From the NCBI GenBank assembly GCA_017437785.1, contig JAFRXH010000036.1, positions 1 to 64,000 of the forward strand: DNA of 64,000 nt, read 5' to 3'. Made by a program: the position numbers and the translations under genes. The notes under the pieces were generated by a model. It made no database searches and was not told where the DNA came from. It saw nothing but the letters and a program-made list of their open reading frames with translations. Below are positions 28,111 to 36,328 of the stretch, one piece after another (the first letter of the stretch is position 1; each line of letters begins with the position of its first letter). Source of the DNA: Lachnospiraceae bacterium. GTDB lineage: Bacteria > Bacillota > Clostridia > Lachnospirales > Lachnospiraceae.

Positions 28111-28139
28111 CCCCCGTTCAGTGAACGGGGGATTTTTTT
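28111..28139 (+). terminator. Terminator at the end of the palindrome array
   Basis: CCCCCGTTC / GAACGGGGG with loop AGT, then A and seven T residues. It is the only member of the array with a T-run, and it ends transcription from the minor pilin operon just before the topA promoter. Confidence 0.85.
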
Positions 28140-28140
28140 C

Positions 28141-28169
28141 TTGCATTATAAAAAATTTTATAGTATATT
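28141..28169 (+). promoter_or_regulatory. SigA-type promoter of topA-codY
   Basis: TTGCAT (28141-28146), a 17-base spacer and TATATT (28164-28169). It begins directly after the terminator T-run. The expected start at about 28176 falls inside the dyad at 28175-28195. Confidence 0.6.
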
Positions 28170-28174
28170 ATCTT

Positions 28175-28195
28175 GCGTGTGCAAATTGTACACGC
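28175..28195 (+). promoter_or_regulatory. Near-perfect 21-base palindrome at the topA transcription start
   Basis: GCGTGT and ACACGC flank GCAAATTGT, whose CAA/TTG also pair; only one base pair mismatches around a central A. The site covers the predicted +1 to +20 of the topA mRNA. It could be a repressor operator or a 5' mRNA hairpin. No known operator consensus is recognised. Confidence 0.5.
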
Positions 28196-28220
28196 AATTT
28201 ATATTTATGAGGAAGATGCA

Positions 28221-30284
28221 ATGGCTAAGAATCTGGTAATAGTGGAGTCGCCTGCAAAGGTAAAGACTATTAAAAAATTCCTGGGCTCAAACTACGAAGT
28301 ATGCGCCAGCCAGGGGCATGTGCGCGATCTGCCCAAGAGTACGCTTGGTGTGGACGTAGAACATAATTACGAGCCCAAATATATAACTATAAGAGGAAAG
28401 GGAGAAGTGCTTGCCAAACTCCGTAAGGAAGTCAAGAAAGCAGATAACGTATATCTGGCTACCGACCCCGACCGTGAGGGAGAAGCTATAAGCTGGCATC
28501 TGTTTGAATCGCTTAAACTTAGTGAGAAAAAGGTGCACCGTATTTCCTTTAACGAGATAACCAAGAACGCCGTAAAGGAATCCTTAAAGCATCCCAGGGA
28601 TATAGATATGGATCTGGTGGATGCACAGCAGGCAAGGCGCATCCTTGACCGTATGGTGGGTTATAAGATCTCTCCGCTCCTTTGGGGCAAGATAAAGCGC
28701 GGCTTATCCGCCGGACGTGTGCAGAGCGTGGCACTGCGCATCATCTGTGACCGTGAGGAGGAGATAGCAGCATTCATTCCCAGGGAATACTGGACCATAG
28801 AGGCGCAGTTTGGCGCAGGAAGCAGCAAGAAGAGCTTCACGGCAGCCTTCTACAGTGACGAGAACGGCAAGAAGACGATAGACAGCCGTGCGGAAGCGGA
28901 AGCTATAGAGAAGAAGCTTAAGGGCGCTAAGTTTGAGATAAAGGAGGTAAAGCATGGAGAGCGTACGCGTAAAGCTCCCCTGCCTTTTACCACCTCCACA
29001 CTTCAGCAGGAAGCATCAAAGGCACTTAATTATTCGACATCAAAGACCATGCGTACAGCACAGTCTCTATACGAAGACGGATACATATCCTACCTGCGTA
29101 CCGATTCCACGCGTGTATCGGATGAGGCGCTGGCAGCATCCAAAGAGTATATAACCGGGACCTTCGGAAACGATTATCACAACGGAAGTGCGGCGGCGAA
29201 AAAGGATGATAAGAAGATCCAGGATGCGCACGAAGCAATACGCCCTACGGACATAAGCCAGACACCTGATATGCTCAAGGCCAAGCTGCCCAGGGAGCAG
29301 TACAGGCTATATCAGCTGATCTGGAAGCGCTTTGCTGCCAGCCAGATGTCTGCAGCCGTTTATGATACGCTTTCCATCAAGTTAAGCGCCGGCGGTATGA
29401 TATTTACAGCTGCAGCCAGCGGTATTAAATTCGACGGCTTTATGAAGGTTTATACGGATACCGATGACGAAAAGGCCCAGAACAGTTTCCTCTTAAAGGA
29501 ATTTGCTGCAGATGGAAAGAATCCCGTAATTAAGCTAAACGAGATAGAGAAGAAGCAGCATTTCACCCAGCCGCCCGCGCATTTTACCGAGGCGTCGCTG
29601 GTGCGTGCGCTTGAAGAGCTGGGGATAGGCAGGCCTTCAACCTATGCGCCTACCATATCGACCATCCTGGCCAGACGCTATATTCTTAAAGAGAACAAGA
29701 ACCTCTTCGTATCGGAACTGGGCGAGATAGTCAACAAGGTGATGAAGGAGGAATTCCCGGCTATAGTTGATGTTAACTTTACAGCCACCATGGAGAGCCT
29801 CCTCGATAATATCGGTGAGGGCCAGATGAACTGGCGTACCGTAATAGAAAACTTCTATCCGGATCTGGATACCGCTGTCAGGAAGGCAGAGGAAGAGATG
29901 GCGCACATCGAGATAAAGGATGAAGAGAGTGATGTGCAGTGTGAGAACTGCGGCAGGATGATGGTGATCAAATACGGCCCCCACGGACGCTTCCTGGCCT
30001 GCCCGGGCTTCCCGGAGTGCAAGAATACCAAGCCTTATTTTGAGAAGGTGGGTGTGGCCTGCCCTAAGTGTGGCAAGGACATCGTGGTACGAATGACCAA
30101 GAAGGGCCGCAGATACTACGGCTGTGAGGGGATCCCCGAATGTGACTTTATGGTATGGAATAAGCCTGTAGCCGAAAAATGCCCCGAGTGCGGCGGTATC
30201 ATGCTCAAGAAGGGAAGCAAACTGGTCTGCGCCGATACAGAGTGCGGCTATGTAAAGGATGATGACAGAAAGGATGAAGAATGA
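28221..30284 (+). CDS. topA: DNA topoisomerase I (type IA)
   Basis: Relaxes negative supercoils through a transient 5'-phosphotyrosine link. TOPRIM motifs: VIVESPAKVKTI with the catalytic Glu at residue 9, and DPDREGE from D82. The active-site Tyr is Y291 in SYLRTDSTRVS. Three C-terminal zinc modules with CxxC pairs begin at about C574, followed by the second and third at roughly 613 and 652. At 687 aa it is of normal Firmicute length. The start is ATG 28221 (MAKNLVIVESPAK) after GAGGAAG, not the upstream TTG. Its stop overlaps the codY start by four bases. Confidence 0.97.
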   Translation: MAKNLVIVESPAKVKTIKKFLGSNYEVCASQGHVRDLPKSTLGVDVEHNYEPKYITIRGKGEVLAKLRKEVKKADNVYLATDPDREGEAISWHLFESLKLSEKKVHRISFNEITKNAVKESLKHPRDIDMDLVDAQQARRILDRMVGYKISPLLWGKIKRGLSAGRVQSVALRIICDREEEIAAFIPREYWTIEAQFGAGSSKKSFTAAFYSDENGKKTIDSRAEAEAIEKKLKGAKFEIKEVKHGERTRKAPLPFTTSTLQQEASKALNYSTSKTMRTAQSLYEDGYISYLRTDSTRVSDEALAASKEYITGTFGNDYHNGSAAAKKDDKKIQDAHEAIRPTDISQTPDMLKAKLPREQYRLYQLIWKRFAASQMSAAVYDTLSIKLSAGGMIFTAAASGIKFDGFMKVYTDTDDEKAQNSFLLKEFAADGKNPVIKLNEIEKKQHFTQPPAHFTEASLVRALEELGIGRPSTYAPTISTILARRYILKENKNLFVSELGEIVNKVMKEEFPAIVDVNFTATMESLLDNIGEGQMNWRTVIENFYPDLDTAVRKAEEEMAHIEIKDEESDVQCENCGRMMVIKYGPHGRFLACPGFPECKNTKPYFEKVGVACPKCGKDIVVRMTKKGRRYYGCEGIPECDFMVWNKPVAEKCPECGGIMLKKGSKLVCADTECGYVKDDDRKDEE

Positions 30285-31045
30285 GCTTAAGTCTTCTGGA
30301 TCGTACAAGAAAACTGGGACGCCTGCTTCATAATAATACTTCTTCCAAGGTGGCGTTTAATGATATCTGCGAGGTTCTCAGCGACAGCCTCGCGTCGGAC
30401 GTGCTTGTAATAAGCAGGGGCGGCAAGCTTCTTGGCTGTGGCATCAGCGAGGAAGTACAGCCTCTTAAGGAGCTGCTGAGCCACACAGTGGGCGAGCACA
30501 TCGATGACGGCCTAAACGAGCGTTTTATGGGGATACTTTCGACACAGGATAATGTGAACCTGATGACACTGGGCTTTAGCATGGATATTGCTGAAGGCGG
30601 CGGACGTTACCATGCCGTAGCTTCACCTATCTATGCCGGCGGTGAGCGCCTGGGCAGCCTTTTTATCTATAAAGATAAGGGCTGGTACGACATGGATGAT
30701 ATCATCCTGGCAGAATATGCCGGTACCGTTGTAGGGCTTGAGCTTTTACGTTCCCTTCGTTCCGAAGCTGATGAGAGCGACCGCCTGATGCAGGGAGCGA
30801 AGAGTGCACTGGATGCGCTGACGCTCTCCGAAAAAGAGGCCATCAGGCATATCTTAAGCCAGCTTGACGAAGAGGAGAGCATCCTTATCGCTAAAAAAGT
30901 AGCGGAGGATACGGGGATCGCCAGGAGCGTGGTGGTGAATGCGCTTCGCAAGCTTGAGAGTGCCGGCGTGATCGAGACCCATTCTGCCGGTGTGAAGGGT
31001 ACAAGACTTAAGGTCATGAATAACAGTATTTACAGTATCATATAA
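30281..31045 (+). CDS. codY: Global nutrient-responsive regulator CodY
   Basis: GTP- and branched-chain-amino-acid-sensing regulator of stationary-phase and nutrient genes in low-GC Firmicutes. The N-terminal GAF domain covers about residues 1-155. The winged helix near 200-245 contains the CodY signature (GIARSVVVNALRKLESAGVI, then KGTRLKVMN). 254 aa, standard length. The ATGA overlap with topA implies coupling. In Bacillus subtilis codY also directly precedes flgB, so the codY-flagella order is old. Here trmFO, xerC and hslVU are missing from between topA and codY. Confidence 0.95.
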   Translation: MSLSLLDRTRKLGRLLHNNTSSKVAFNDICEVLSDSLASDVLVISRGGKLLGCGISEEVQPLKELLSHTVGEHIDDGLNERFMGILSTQDNVNLMTLGFSMDIAEGGGRYHAVASPIYAGGERLGSLFIYKDKGWYDMDDIILAEYAGTVVGLELLRSLRSEADESDRLMQGAKSALDALTLSEKEAIRHILSQLDEEESILIAKKVAEDTGIARSVVVNALRKLESAGVIETHSAGVKGTRLKVMNNSIYSII

Positions 31046-31103
31046 GGTCCTTAAACTATTTGCTTGAATATCTGAGGCACTGCCGCTAAAAGTATCGTTT
31101 ACG

Positions 31104-31139
31104 ACCCCGCCCCGCGCATCTTAAGCAGAGGCGGGGTTT
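31104..31139 (+). terminator. Terminator after codY
   Basis: ACCCCGCC and GGCGGGGT form an 8-bp stem around an 18-base loop, with three T residues behind the stem. The T-run is short, but the location 60 bases after the codY stop fits. Confidence 0.65.
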
Positions 31140-31186
31140 ACATAAAATTATCTTGTAATTTTTCCTGAATAATATATAATATTTAT

Positions 31187-31217
31187 TACAGTTTCGGACA
31201 TAAGTATCCGATATAAT
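31187..31217 (+). promoter_or_regulatory. Candidate flgB operon promoter with operator-like dyad
   Basis: A perfect TATAAT is at 31212-31217, but no good SigA -35 stands 16-18 bases before it. An overlapping SigD reading fits instead: TACA (31187-31190), 16 bases and TCCGATAT (31207-31214), against TAAA-N15-GCCGATAT. A dyad TCGGA-N8-TCCGA (31194-31211) abuts the -10. The exact sigma class is therefore open. Confidence 0.5.
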
Positions 31218-31223
31218 AGATAT

Positions 31224-31287
31224 GAGCATAGGCAGGGAAGCCCTAAAAGGCCACGGAAAGGCACAGGGTTTTGTCTGTGCTGTTTTT
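31224..31287 (+). promoter_or_regulatory. flgB leader RNA with terminator and competing hairpins
   Basis: After the promoter the leader contains AGGG-AAG-CCCT (31234-31244) and then GCACAG / CTGTGC (31261-31266 with 31275-31280), followed by TGTTTTT. This gives an intrinsic terminator 28 bases before the flgB start. A second AGGG (31265-31268), part of the terminator arm and loop, could instead pair with CCCT (31241-31244). Such either-or pairing is typical of attenuators. I do not recognise a known riboswitch class. Confidence 0.5.
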
Positions 31288-31315
31288 GCGTATAAGGAAC
31301 GCGTGAGGTGATTTT

Positions 31316-31714
31316 ATGATAAATTCCAACGTATTTTCGTATATAAATGTGCTGGATAAGGCAGCGGATGCAGCGTGGCTCAGAAACGAAGCCATATCCA
31401 ATAACCTGGCAAATGTGGATACACCTAACTACAAGCGCCAGGATGTGAGCTTTGAAGATGAGCTGATCCGCAATCTGAATAAGGTGGAGCACCGCACGAT
31501 GGATGCAAAGGTCTATAACATGGACCTGGCCCGTATAGAGCCCAGGGTATATACCGATGCGGAAGCATATTCCTACAGGCTTGACGGAAATAACGTTGAC
31601 ATTGATACCGAGAACGTATACATGGCTGAAAACCAGATAACCTATAATTCCCTTATGCAGTGTGTCAAGAGTGAATTCCAGAACTTAAAGACCGCTATGG
31701 GTAACGGATCATAA
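31316..31714 (+). CDS. flgB: Flagellar proximal rod protein FlgB
   Basis: Proximal rod subunit between the MS-ring/FliE and the distal rod. The signature ISNNLANVDTPNYKRQDV near residues 28-45 is the conserved flagellar rod motif, and the C-terminal helix ends with a coil-forming NSLMQCVKSEFQNLKTAMG. 132 aa, standard. First gene of the flagellar cluster, preceded by a GTGAGGTGA ribosome site and the hairpin leader. A gap of 126 bases with repeats separates it from flgC. Confidence 0.95.
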   Translation: MINSNVFSYINVLDKAADAAWLRNEAISNNLANVDTPNYKRQDVSFEDELIRNLNKVEHRTMDAKVYNMDLARIEPRVYTDAEAYSYRLDGNNVDIDTENVYMAENQITYNSLMQCVKSEFQNLKTAMGNGS

Positions 31715-31738
31715 GAGCCGGCCTGATCGAAGAAACGT

Positions 31739-31787
31739 GTCATCCTGAGCGAAGAAATGTGTCATCCTGAGCGAAGCGAAGGATCTT
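31739..31787 (+). repeat. Dispersed intergenic repeat, one partial and one full copy
   Basis: Full copy 31761-31787 begins GTCATCCTGAGCGAAGCG and continues AAGGATCTT. A truncated copy (GTCATCCTGAGCGAAG) is at 31739-31754. The repeat is imperfectly palindromic (ATCCT ... AGGAT). Related copies sit at 40531, 41487, 43690, 43782 and 62999, all in gaps of the flagellar cluster. Here it lies between flgB and flgC. Confidence 0.85.
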
Positions 31788-31840
31788 GAAAGACTATAGC
31801 AACCAATAAACTAAAGCATTAAAAAAAAGGAGTATCCGCC

Positions 31841-32338
31841 ATGGGAATGTTCACATCCTTTAATATAACAGCATCCGGCCTGACCGCCGAGCGTTACCGC
31901 ATGGATACCATTGCGGAGAATATAGCAAATGCAAATACCACCCGCACCGCCGACGGCACACCCTACAGGCGCAAAGTGGTGGAATTTGAGACCAAGGATA
32001 CGCAGCAGGACAGGCGTTCATTCGGACGTGTGCTCTCTACGATAGTGGGTACCGGACGCGCACAGCAGCGCCATGACCGTAACGTGGTGAGCGATGACCT
32101 GATCGGCTACGGAGTAAAGATCCCTACGATCACAGAGGACACCGAAAGCCCTATGAACATGGTGTATGATCCTTCCCATCCCGATGCGGATGAGAACGGA
32201 TATGTAACGTATCCCAATGTCAATACGATAACGGAGATGACCAACCTGATCGACGCCAACAGGGCTTATGAAGCAAATGCAACGGCATTTAATGCCAGCA
32301 AGTCCATGGCAACAACGGGACTGAGTATAATCGGTTAA
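31841..32338 (+). CDS. flgC: Flagellar proximal rod protein FlgC
   Basis: Rod subunit. The N-terminal FNITASGLTAERYRMDTIA and ENIANANT carry the rod/hook family motif; the C-terminus MTNLIDANRAYEANATAFN is the conserved FlgC helix. 165 aa, slightly longer than FlgC of Bacillus. Ribosome site AAAGGAG ten bases upstream. Confidence 0.95.
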   Translation: MGMFTSFNITASGLTAERYRMDTIAENIANANTTRTADGTPYRRKVVEFETKDTQQDRRSFGRVLSTIVGTGRAQQRHDRNVVSDDLIGYGVKIPTITEDTESPMNMVYDPSHPDADENGYVTYPNVNTITEMTNLIDANRAYEANATAFNASKSMATTGLSIIG

Positions 32339-32400
32339 GCTGCAGTACCGCAACCCTTTCATCCAAAGCAAAGGTTCTTGTCTATTAAGAGGATAACACT

Positions 32401-32745
32401 ATGGAATACATCGATACAGCCACAGGCAATCTGGTAAGTAATCCGATCGACAGGCTCAATGTGCGCACCGGCAAGGAGATAAGCCGCTTTGCGCAGGCAA
32501 AGGGCTCTGATTCGGAGGATCTTTTCGGTGCGATATTCGGGGCTGCACTCTCAAATATCAACACTACCAACAAATACTTATCGGATGCCGAAAATGAAGA
32601 GATCAAGCTGGCCATGGGACAGAGCAATTCCACTCATGACCTGGCTATAGCACTGCAGAAGGCTTCCACGGCGCTGCAGTATACGGTAACGCTTAAGAAT
32701 TCCATAACCGAGGCATACCGTACGATAATGAATATGCAGATTTAA
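32401..32745 (+). CDS. fliE: Flagellar hook-basal body complex protein FliE
   Basis: Small adaptor joining the MS-ring to the rod, and an early export substrate. The C-terminal STHDLAIALQKASTALQYTV and NSITEAYRTIMNMQI are the diagnostic FliE region. 114 aa. It keeps the order flgB-flgC-fliE-fliF known in Bacillus. Ribosome site AAGAGGA precedes the ATG. Confidence 0.95.
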   Translation: MEYIDTATGNLVSNPIDRLNVRTGKEISRFAQAKGSDSEDLFGAIFGAALSNINTTNKYLSDAENEEIKLAMGQSNSTHDLAIALQKASTALQYTVTLKNSITEAYRTIMNMQI

Positions 32746-32832
32746 TCTTAAGGAGGGGCCCGCGCGAAGCGTGGGAAGATGCCTTGCGATGTGCAGGAAT
32801 AGATAGAGTATATTTCTTAAGGAGGGGCCCGC
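32746..32832 (+). repeat. 18-base direct repeat carrying the fliF ribosome site
   Basis: TCTTAAGGAGGGGCCCGC occurs at 32746-32763 and again at 32815-32832, 69 bases apart. Only the second copy is next to a start codon (fliF ATG 32836). The first stands right after the fliE stop with no reading frame behind it, so a small duplication of a ribosome-binding region is likely. Confidence 0.8.
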
Positions 32833-32835
32833 TAA

Positions 32836-34452
32836 ATGGTCGATAAAATCATGGCCTGGTTCCGTTCGCTGCCCAAAAGGCTGCTGGACTGGTGGGAAAA
32901 ATTTTCAAAACGACAGAAGATAATAATCGTGCTGCTGGCGGTACTTACCGTGGCGGCTTTTGTTGGTCTGATAATCTGGATCACGCGTCCCGAATATGTA
33001 AAGATCCATACCGCAGCCTCCGCAAAGGAAGCACAGGAGGTCATAGATCTGCTCACCGGTGATGAGATACCCTATACGACTTCGGAAGACGGTCTGACCA
33101 TTTCCATCAACCGTAAGGATTATACCAGGGCAGTCCTTCTGCTTGGCAGCAACAGCATCTCAACGGATAATTATTCGATAGACAATGTGGTAGACGGAGG
33201 ATTTTTCTCTACCGAAGCCGATACCCAGAAGAAGTATAAAGTGTATCTGGAGCAGGAACTCGAGGAAAACATCCAGGCAATGGATTTTGTACGTAAAGCC
33301 GATGTTAAGCTTAGCATCCCGGAACAGAACGGAACCCTTATCGCGCAGACCAAGGAAAGCTATGCGGCAGTTACCCTGGAGCTGAGCGGCACCTGTGACA
33401 GTGATAAGGCCGGTGCTATCGCAAGGATGGTAGCCACTGCCCTTGGTAATGACACCACCAACAATATCAGTATCGTGGATACCAGCGGAAAGCTTCTTTA
33501 TGCCGGAGCAGAGGAGAGCTCATCCTCCGGAACATCCACCGCATTCTACACCCTTGCAGACCAGCAGTCCAGAGCTGTGGAGGCTGATGTCAAACGTGCC
33601 CTGCTGGGCCTTAACCAGTTTTCGGGCATCGAGGTGGCTGCGCATGTTGTGATCGATACGGCCAATTATGAAGAAGTAGTTCACGACTATTCCAACACAG
33701 AAACAGAAGGCGATGGCGTACTGGCCAGCCGTGATACCTATCAGAGCACCAATGAGGGTACGACGGGCGGTGTTCCCGGTACGGATTCCAACGGGGAACA
33801 GACTACCGATTACGTATACGAGAACCAGTCTAATACCTCTTCGTCGGTCATTGAGACCAGTGAGGATTTCCTTCCCGACGAAAGGATAAGGACTACCACC
33901 AGGCAGGCAGGCGATATCGACAGGGAGAATTCATCCGTTACCGTAACGCTTCTCACCTACAAGATGATCAACGAGGATGATATCCGTGAAGCAGGTGAGC
34001 TCGAAGGTATCACCTGGGAACAGTACAAGCTTGCCAATGATGTCCGCACCGAGCTCCCCGTGGAGCAGAGCCTGATCATGGCAGTTTCCAATGCTTCCGG
34101 CATAGCCAGCGGTAAGATATCCATACTTTCCTATGAGCAGCCCTTCTTTGTGGATCATGAGGGCATGAACATCAAGCTTAATGACGTGCTGCAGATAATC
34201 CTGATAGTACTGATCCTGGGGCTTTTAGCTTTCGTCATCCTGCGCAGCATGCGTCAGGCACGTGTGGAGGAAGCGGAGCCCGAGATTTCCATCGACGATA
34301 TACTGCAGTCTACCGTTACCGATTCGGATTTAAATGAGATAGGCGTTGAGGAGAAATCCGAGGCCAGAAGGATAGTTGAGAAATTTGTCGAGGACAACCC
34401 GGAGCTGGCGGCAAATCTGCTGCGCAACTGGTTGAATGAGGAGTGGAGTTGA
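32836..34452 (+). CDS. fliF: Flagellar MS-ring protein FliF
   Basis: Forms the MS-ring, the base of the motor and housing of the export gate. Membrane segments lie at about residues 30-52 and 451-470, with the secretin-like ring-building domains between (YTRAVLLLGSN..., then RKADVKLSIPEQ). The cytoplasmic C-terminus (about 500-538, ARRIVEKFVEDNPELAANLL) is the FliG-binding helix. 538 aa, normal. It ends three bases before fliG. Confidence 0.97.
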   Translation: MVDKIMAWFRSLPKRLLDWWEKFSKRQKIIIVLLAVLTVAAFVGLIIWITRPEYVKIHTAASAKEAQEVIDLLTGDEIPYTTSEDGLTISINRKDYTRAVLLLGSNSISTDNYSIDNVVDGGFFSTEADTQKKYKVYLEQELEENIQAMDFVRKADVKLSIPEQNGTLIAQTKESYAAVTLELSGTCDSDKAGAIARMVATALGNDTTNNISIVDTSGKLLYAGAEESSSSGTSTAFYTLADQQSRAVEADVKRALLGLNQFSGIEVAAHVVIDTANYEEVVHDYSNTETEGDGVLASRDTYQSTNEGTTGGVPGTDSNGEQTTDYVYENQSNTSSSVIETSEDFLPDERIRTTTRQAGDIDRENSSVTVTLLTYKMINEDDIREAGELEGITWEQYKLANDVRTELPVEQSLIMAVSNASGIASGKISILSYEQPFFVDHEGMNIKLNDVLQIILIVLILGLLAFVILRSMRQARVEEAEPEISIDDILQSTVTDSDLNEIGVEEKSEARRIVEKFVEDNPELAANLLRNWLNEEWS

Positions 34453-34455
34453 TAA

Positions 34456-35466
34456 ATGGCTAACGATAACAGCTTGACCGGAATACAGAAAGCGGCGGTG
34501 CTGCTTATTGCCCTGGGGCCCGAAATGAGCTCTACTGTGTTTAAGCACTTAAAGGAAGAAGAGATAGAGGACCTTACACTGGAAATAGCCAATACCAGGA
34601 GCATCTCGCCGCAGGTCAAAGAAGATGTCATAAACGAGTTTTACGAGATCTGTCTGGCACAGCAGTATATCGCTGAAGGCGGTATAGGCTATGCGAAGGA
34701 ACTGCTGGAAAAGGCGCTGGGCACCGAAAAGGCACTGGATGTCATCGGAAAGCTCACCGCATCCCTGCAGGTAAAGCCTTTCGAGTTTGTCAGAAAGACC
34801 GATGCGACCCAGCTTTTATCCTTTATACAGGATGAGCATCCGCAGACCATAGCATTGATACTATCTTACCTGTCGCCTTCGCAGTCGGCGCTGATCATTT
34901 CTGCCCTGCCGCAGGAGAATCAGGCGGATGTCGCCAGACGTATCGCCACTATGGACAGGACCAGTCCGGATGTCATCCAGGAGGTGGAGCGCGTGCTGGA
35001 GAGCAAACTGGCAAACCTGGTAAATCAGGATTACACCCAGATAGGCGGCGTGGATCAGGTGGTGGAGATATTGAACTCTACCGACCGCGGTACGGAAAAG
35101 CATATCATGGAGATATTGGAGATCGAGGATCCGGAGCTGGCCGACGAGATCAGAAAGAAGATGTTCGTCTTCGAAGACATATTGCTTTTGGACAACAAGG
35201 CTATACAGCGCGTGCTGCGTGAAGTTGATAACGGCGATCTGGAGCTGGCGCTCAAGGGTACCGGTGAAGAAGTGCAGAATGCGATATTCACCAACCTCTC
35301 AAAGCGTCTGGCCGAGATGATAAAAGAGGATATGGAATTTATGGGCCCCGTGCGTATGAAGGACGTGGAAGATGCCCAGCAGAAGATAGTCAACGTGATC
35401 CGCAAGCTGGAGGATACCGGTGAGATCATCATATCCCGAGGCGGAGGTGACGAGGTAATTGTCTAA
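34456..35466 (+). CDS. fliG: Flagellar switch protein FliG
   Basis: C-ring protein that meets the stator and generates torque. N-terminal FliF-binding part (TGIQKAAVLLIALGPE), middle domain with FIQDEHPQTIALILSYL (the EHPQ motif near residues 120-125), and the charged torque helix in the C-terminal third (KRLAEMIKEDMEFMGPVRMKD). 336 aa. Its last codons overlap fliH by eight bases. Confidence 0.97.
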   Translation: MANDNSLTGIQKAAVLLIALGPEMSSTVFKHLKEEEIEDLTLEIANTRSISPQVKEDVINEFYEICLAQQYIAEGGIGYAKELLEKALGTEKALDVIGKLTASLQVKPFEFVRKTDATQLLSFIQDEHPQTIALILSYLSPSQSALIISALPQENQADVARRIATMDRTSPDVIQEVERVLESKLANLVNQDYTQIGGVDQVVEILNSTDRGTEKHIMEILEIEDPELADEIRKKMFVFEDILLLDNKAIQRVLREVDNGDLELALKGTGEEVQNAIFTNLSKRLAEMIKEDMEFMGPVRMKDVEDAQQKIVNVIRKLEDTGEIIISRGGGDEVIV

Positions 35467-36289
35467 TTTCATCAAAGGCGGCTACGTCAATGTTGAATCC
35501 GGAAAGAAGCTGACGATCAACTCAAACACTTTCGTTGAGAAACGTCTGGAGGAGCTTCGTGCCAGGATGGTAGAGGAACCGGCGGAAGTGATCGAAGAAG
35601 GCTTTTCAGAAGGCCTGGATCCGCTTCTGGTCGAGCGCCTGGTCACGGAGGAAGATGATAATGTGATAAAGGCCGGCAGTGCCGCAAGCCACGAAGAGAT
35701 CGAAGCGATGCTCAAGGATGCAAAGGCCCAGGCGCAGGCGATCATAGATGCTGCGAAAAAGGAAGCCGAGCAGATACGCGGTTCTGCCAGGGACGAGGGC
35801 CGTGAGGAAGGATACAGGGACGGCCATAAAGAGGCAGAGGAAGAGTGCAGACGTAAGTACCGGGAAAAAGAACTCGAGTGTGAGGCAAGGGCTTCCGCCG
35901 CTGAGCGTGATTTCCAGAAAAAGAGCGAGGAACTGGAACCGCTGCTGGTCGAAAAGATAAGCGGCATATTTGAACGCGTTACCGGGGCGAGGCTTGAGAA
36001 TGACAGGGAGACCGTATTGTTCTTATTAAACCGGGCTCTTACAGGGGTGGACAGCGGGCGCAATTATGTGGTGCATGTTTCATCCACCGACTATGAAAAT
36101 GTCAAGGCACAGAAGGAGCAGGTGGCCAAGGGGACAGGTATCCTGCCGGAAAGCTTCGAGATAGTGGAGGATTCGACCTTAAGCCCCAATTCCTGCCTGA
36201 TAGAAAGCGAGGGCGGCATATGGGACTGCTCACTGGGCACCCAGCTGTCGCTTCTTGTGCAGCAGCTTAAGATATTGAGTTACGAGTAA
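35459..36289 (+). CDS. fliH: Flagellar export ATPase regulator FliH
   Basis: Stator-like partner that tethers the FliI ATPase to the C-ring. 276 aa; the middle (about residues 75-160) is highly charged and predicted coiled coil with Gly-spaced segments (RDEGREEGYRDGHKEAEEE), and the C-terminal part binds FliI. The start is TTG 35459, ten bases after GGAGGTG inside fliG; no nearer Met exists before residue 38. Gene order between fliG and fliI supports the call. Confidence 0.85.
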   Translation: MSNFIKGGYVNVESGKKLTINSNTFVEKRLEELRARMVEEPAEVIEEGFSEGLDPLLVERLVTEEDDNVIKAGSAASHEEIEAMLKDAKAQAQAIIDAAKKEAEQIRGSARDEGREEGYRDGHKEAEEECRRKYREKELECEARASAAERDFQKKSEELEPLLVEKISGIFERVTGARLENDRETVLFLLNRALTGVDSGRNYVVHVSSTDYENVKAQKEQVAKGTGILPESFEIVEDSTLSPNSCLIESEGGIWDCSLGTQLSLLVQQLKILSYE

Positions 36290-36328
36290 GAGAGGGGAGC
36301 TGACGCCCCCTTTCTTTCAATAGAGCGG

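Noticed and set aside
27974-28131. CRISPR-like array of repeats with spacers
   Set aside because: Repeat units are self-complementary, unequal and only four in number, spacers are partly repeated, and no cas genes are present.
31151-31180. CodY box before flgB (resembling AATTTTCWGAAAATT)
   Set aside because: The best stretch (AATTTTTCCTGAATAAT) needs an inserted base at the centre and several mismatches.
31224-31290. c-di-GMP (GEMM-I) riboswitch in the flgB leader
   Set aside because: A short part (ACGGAAAGGCACAGGG) looks similar to the GEMM core, but the tetraloop-receptor helices and the other conserved segments are not there.
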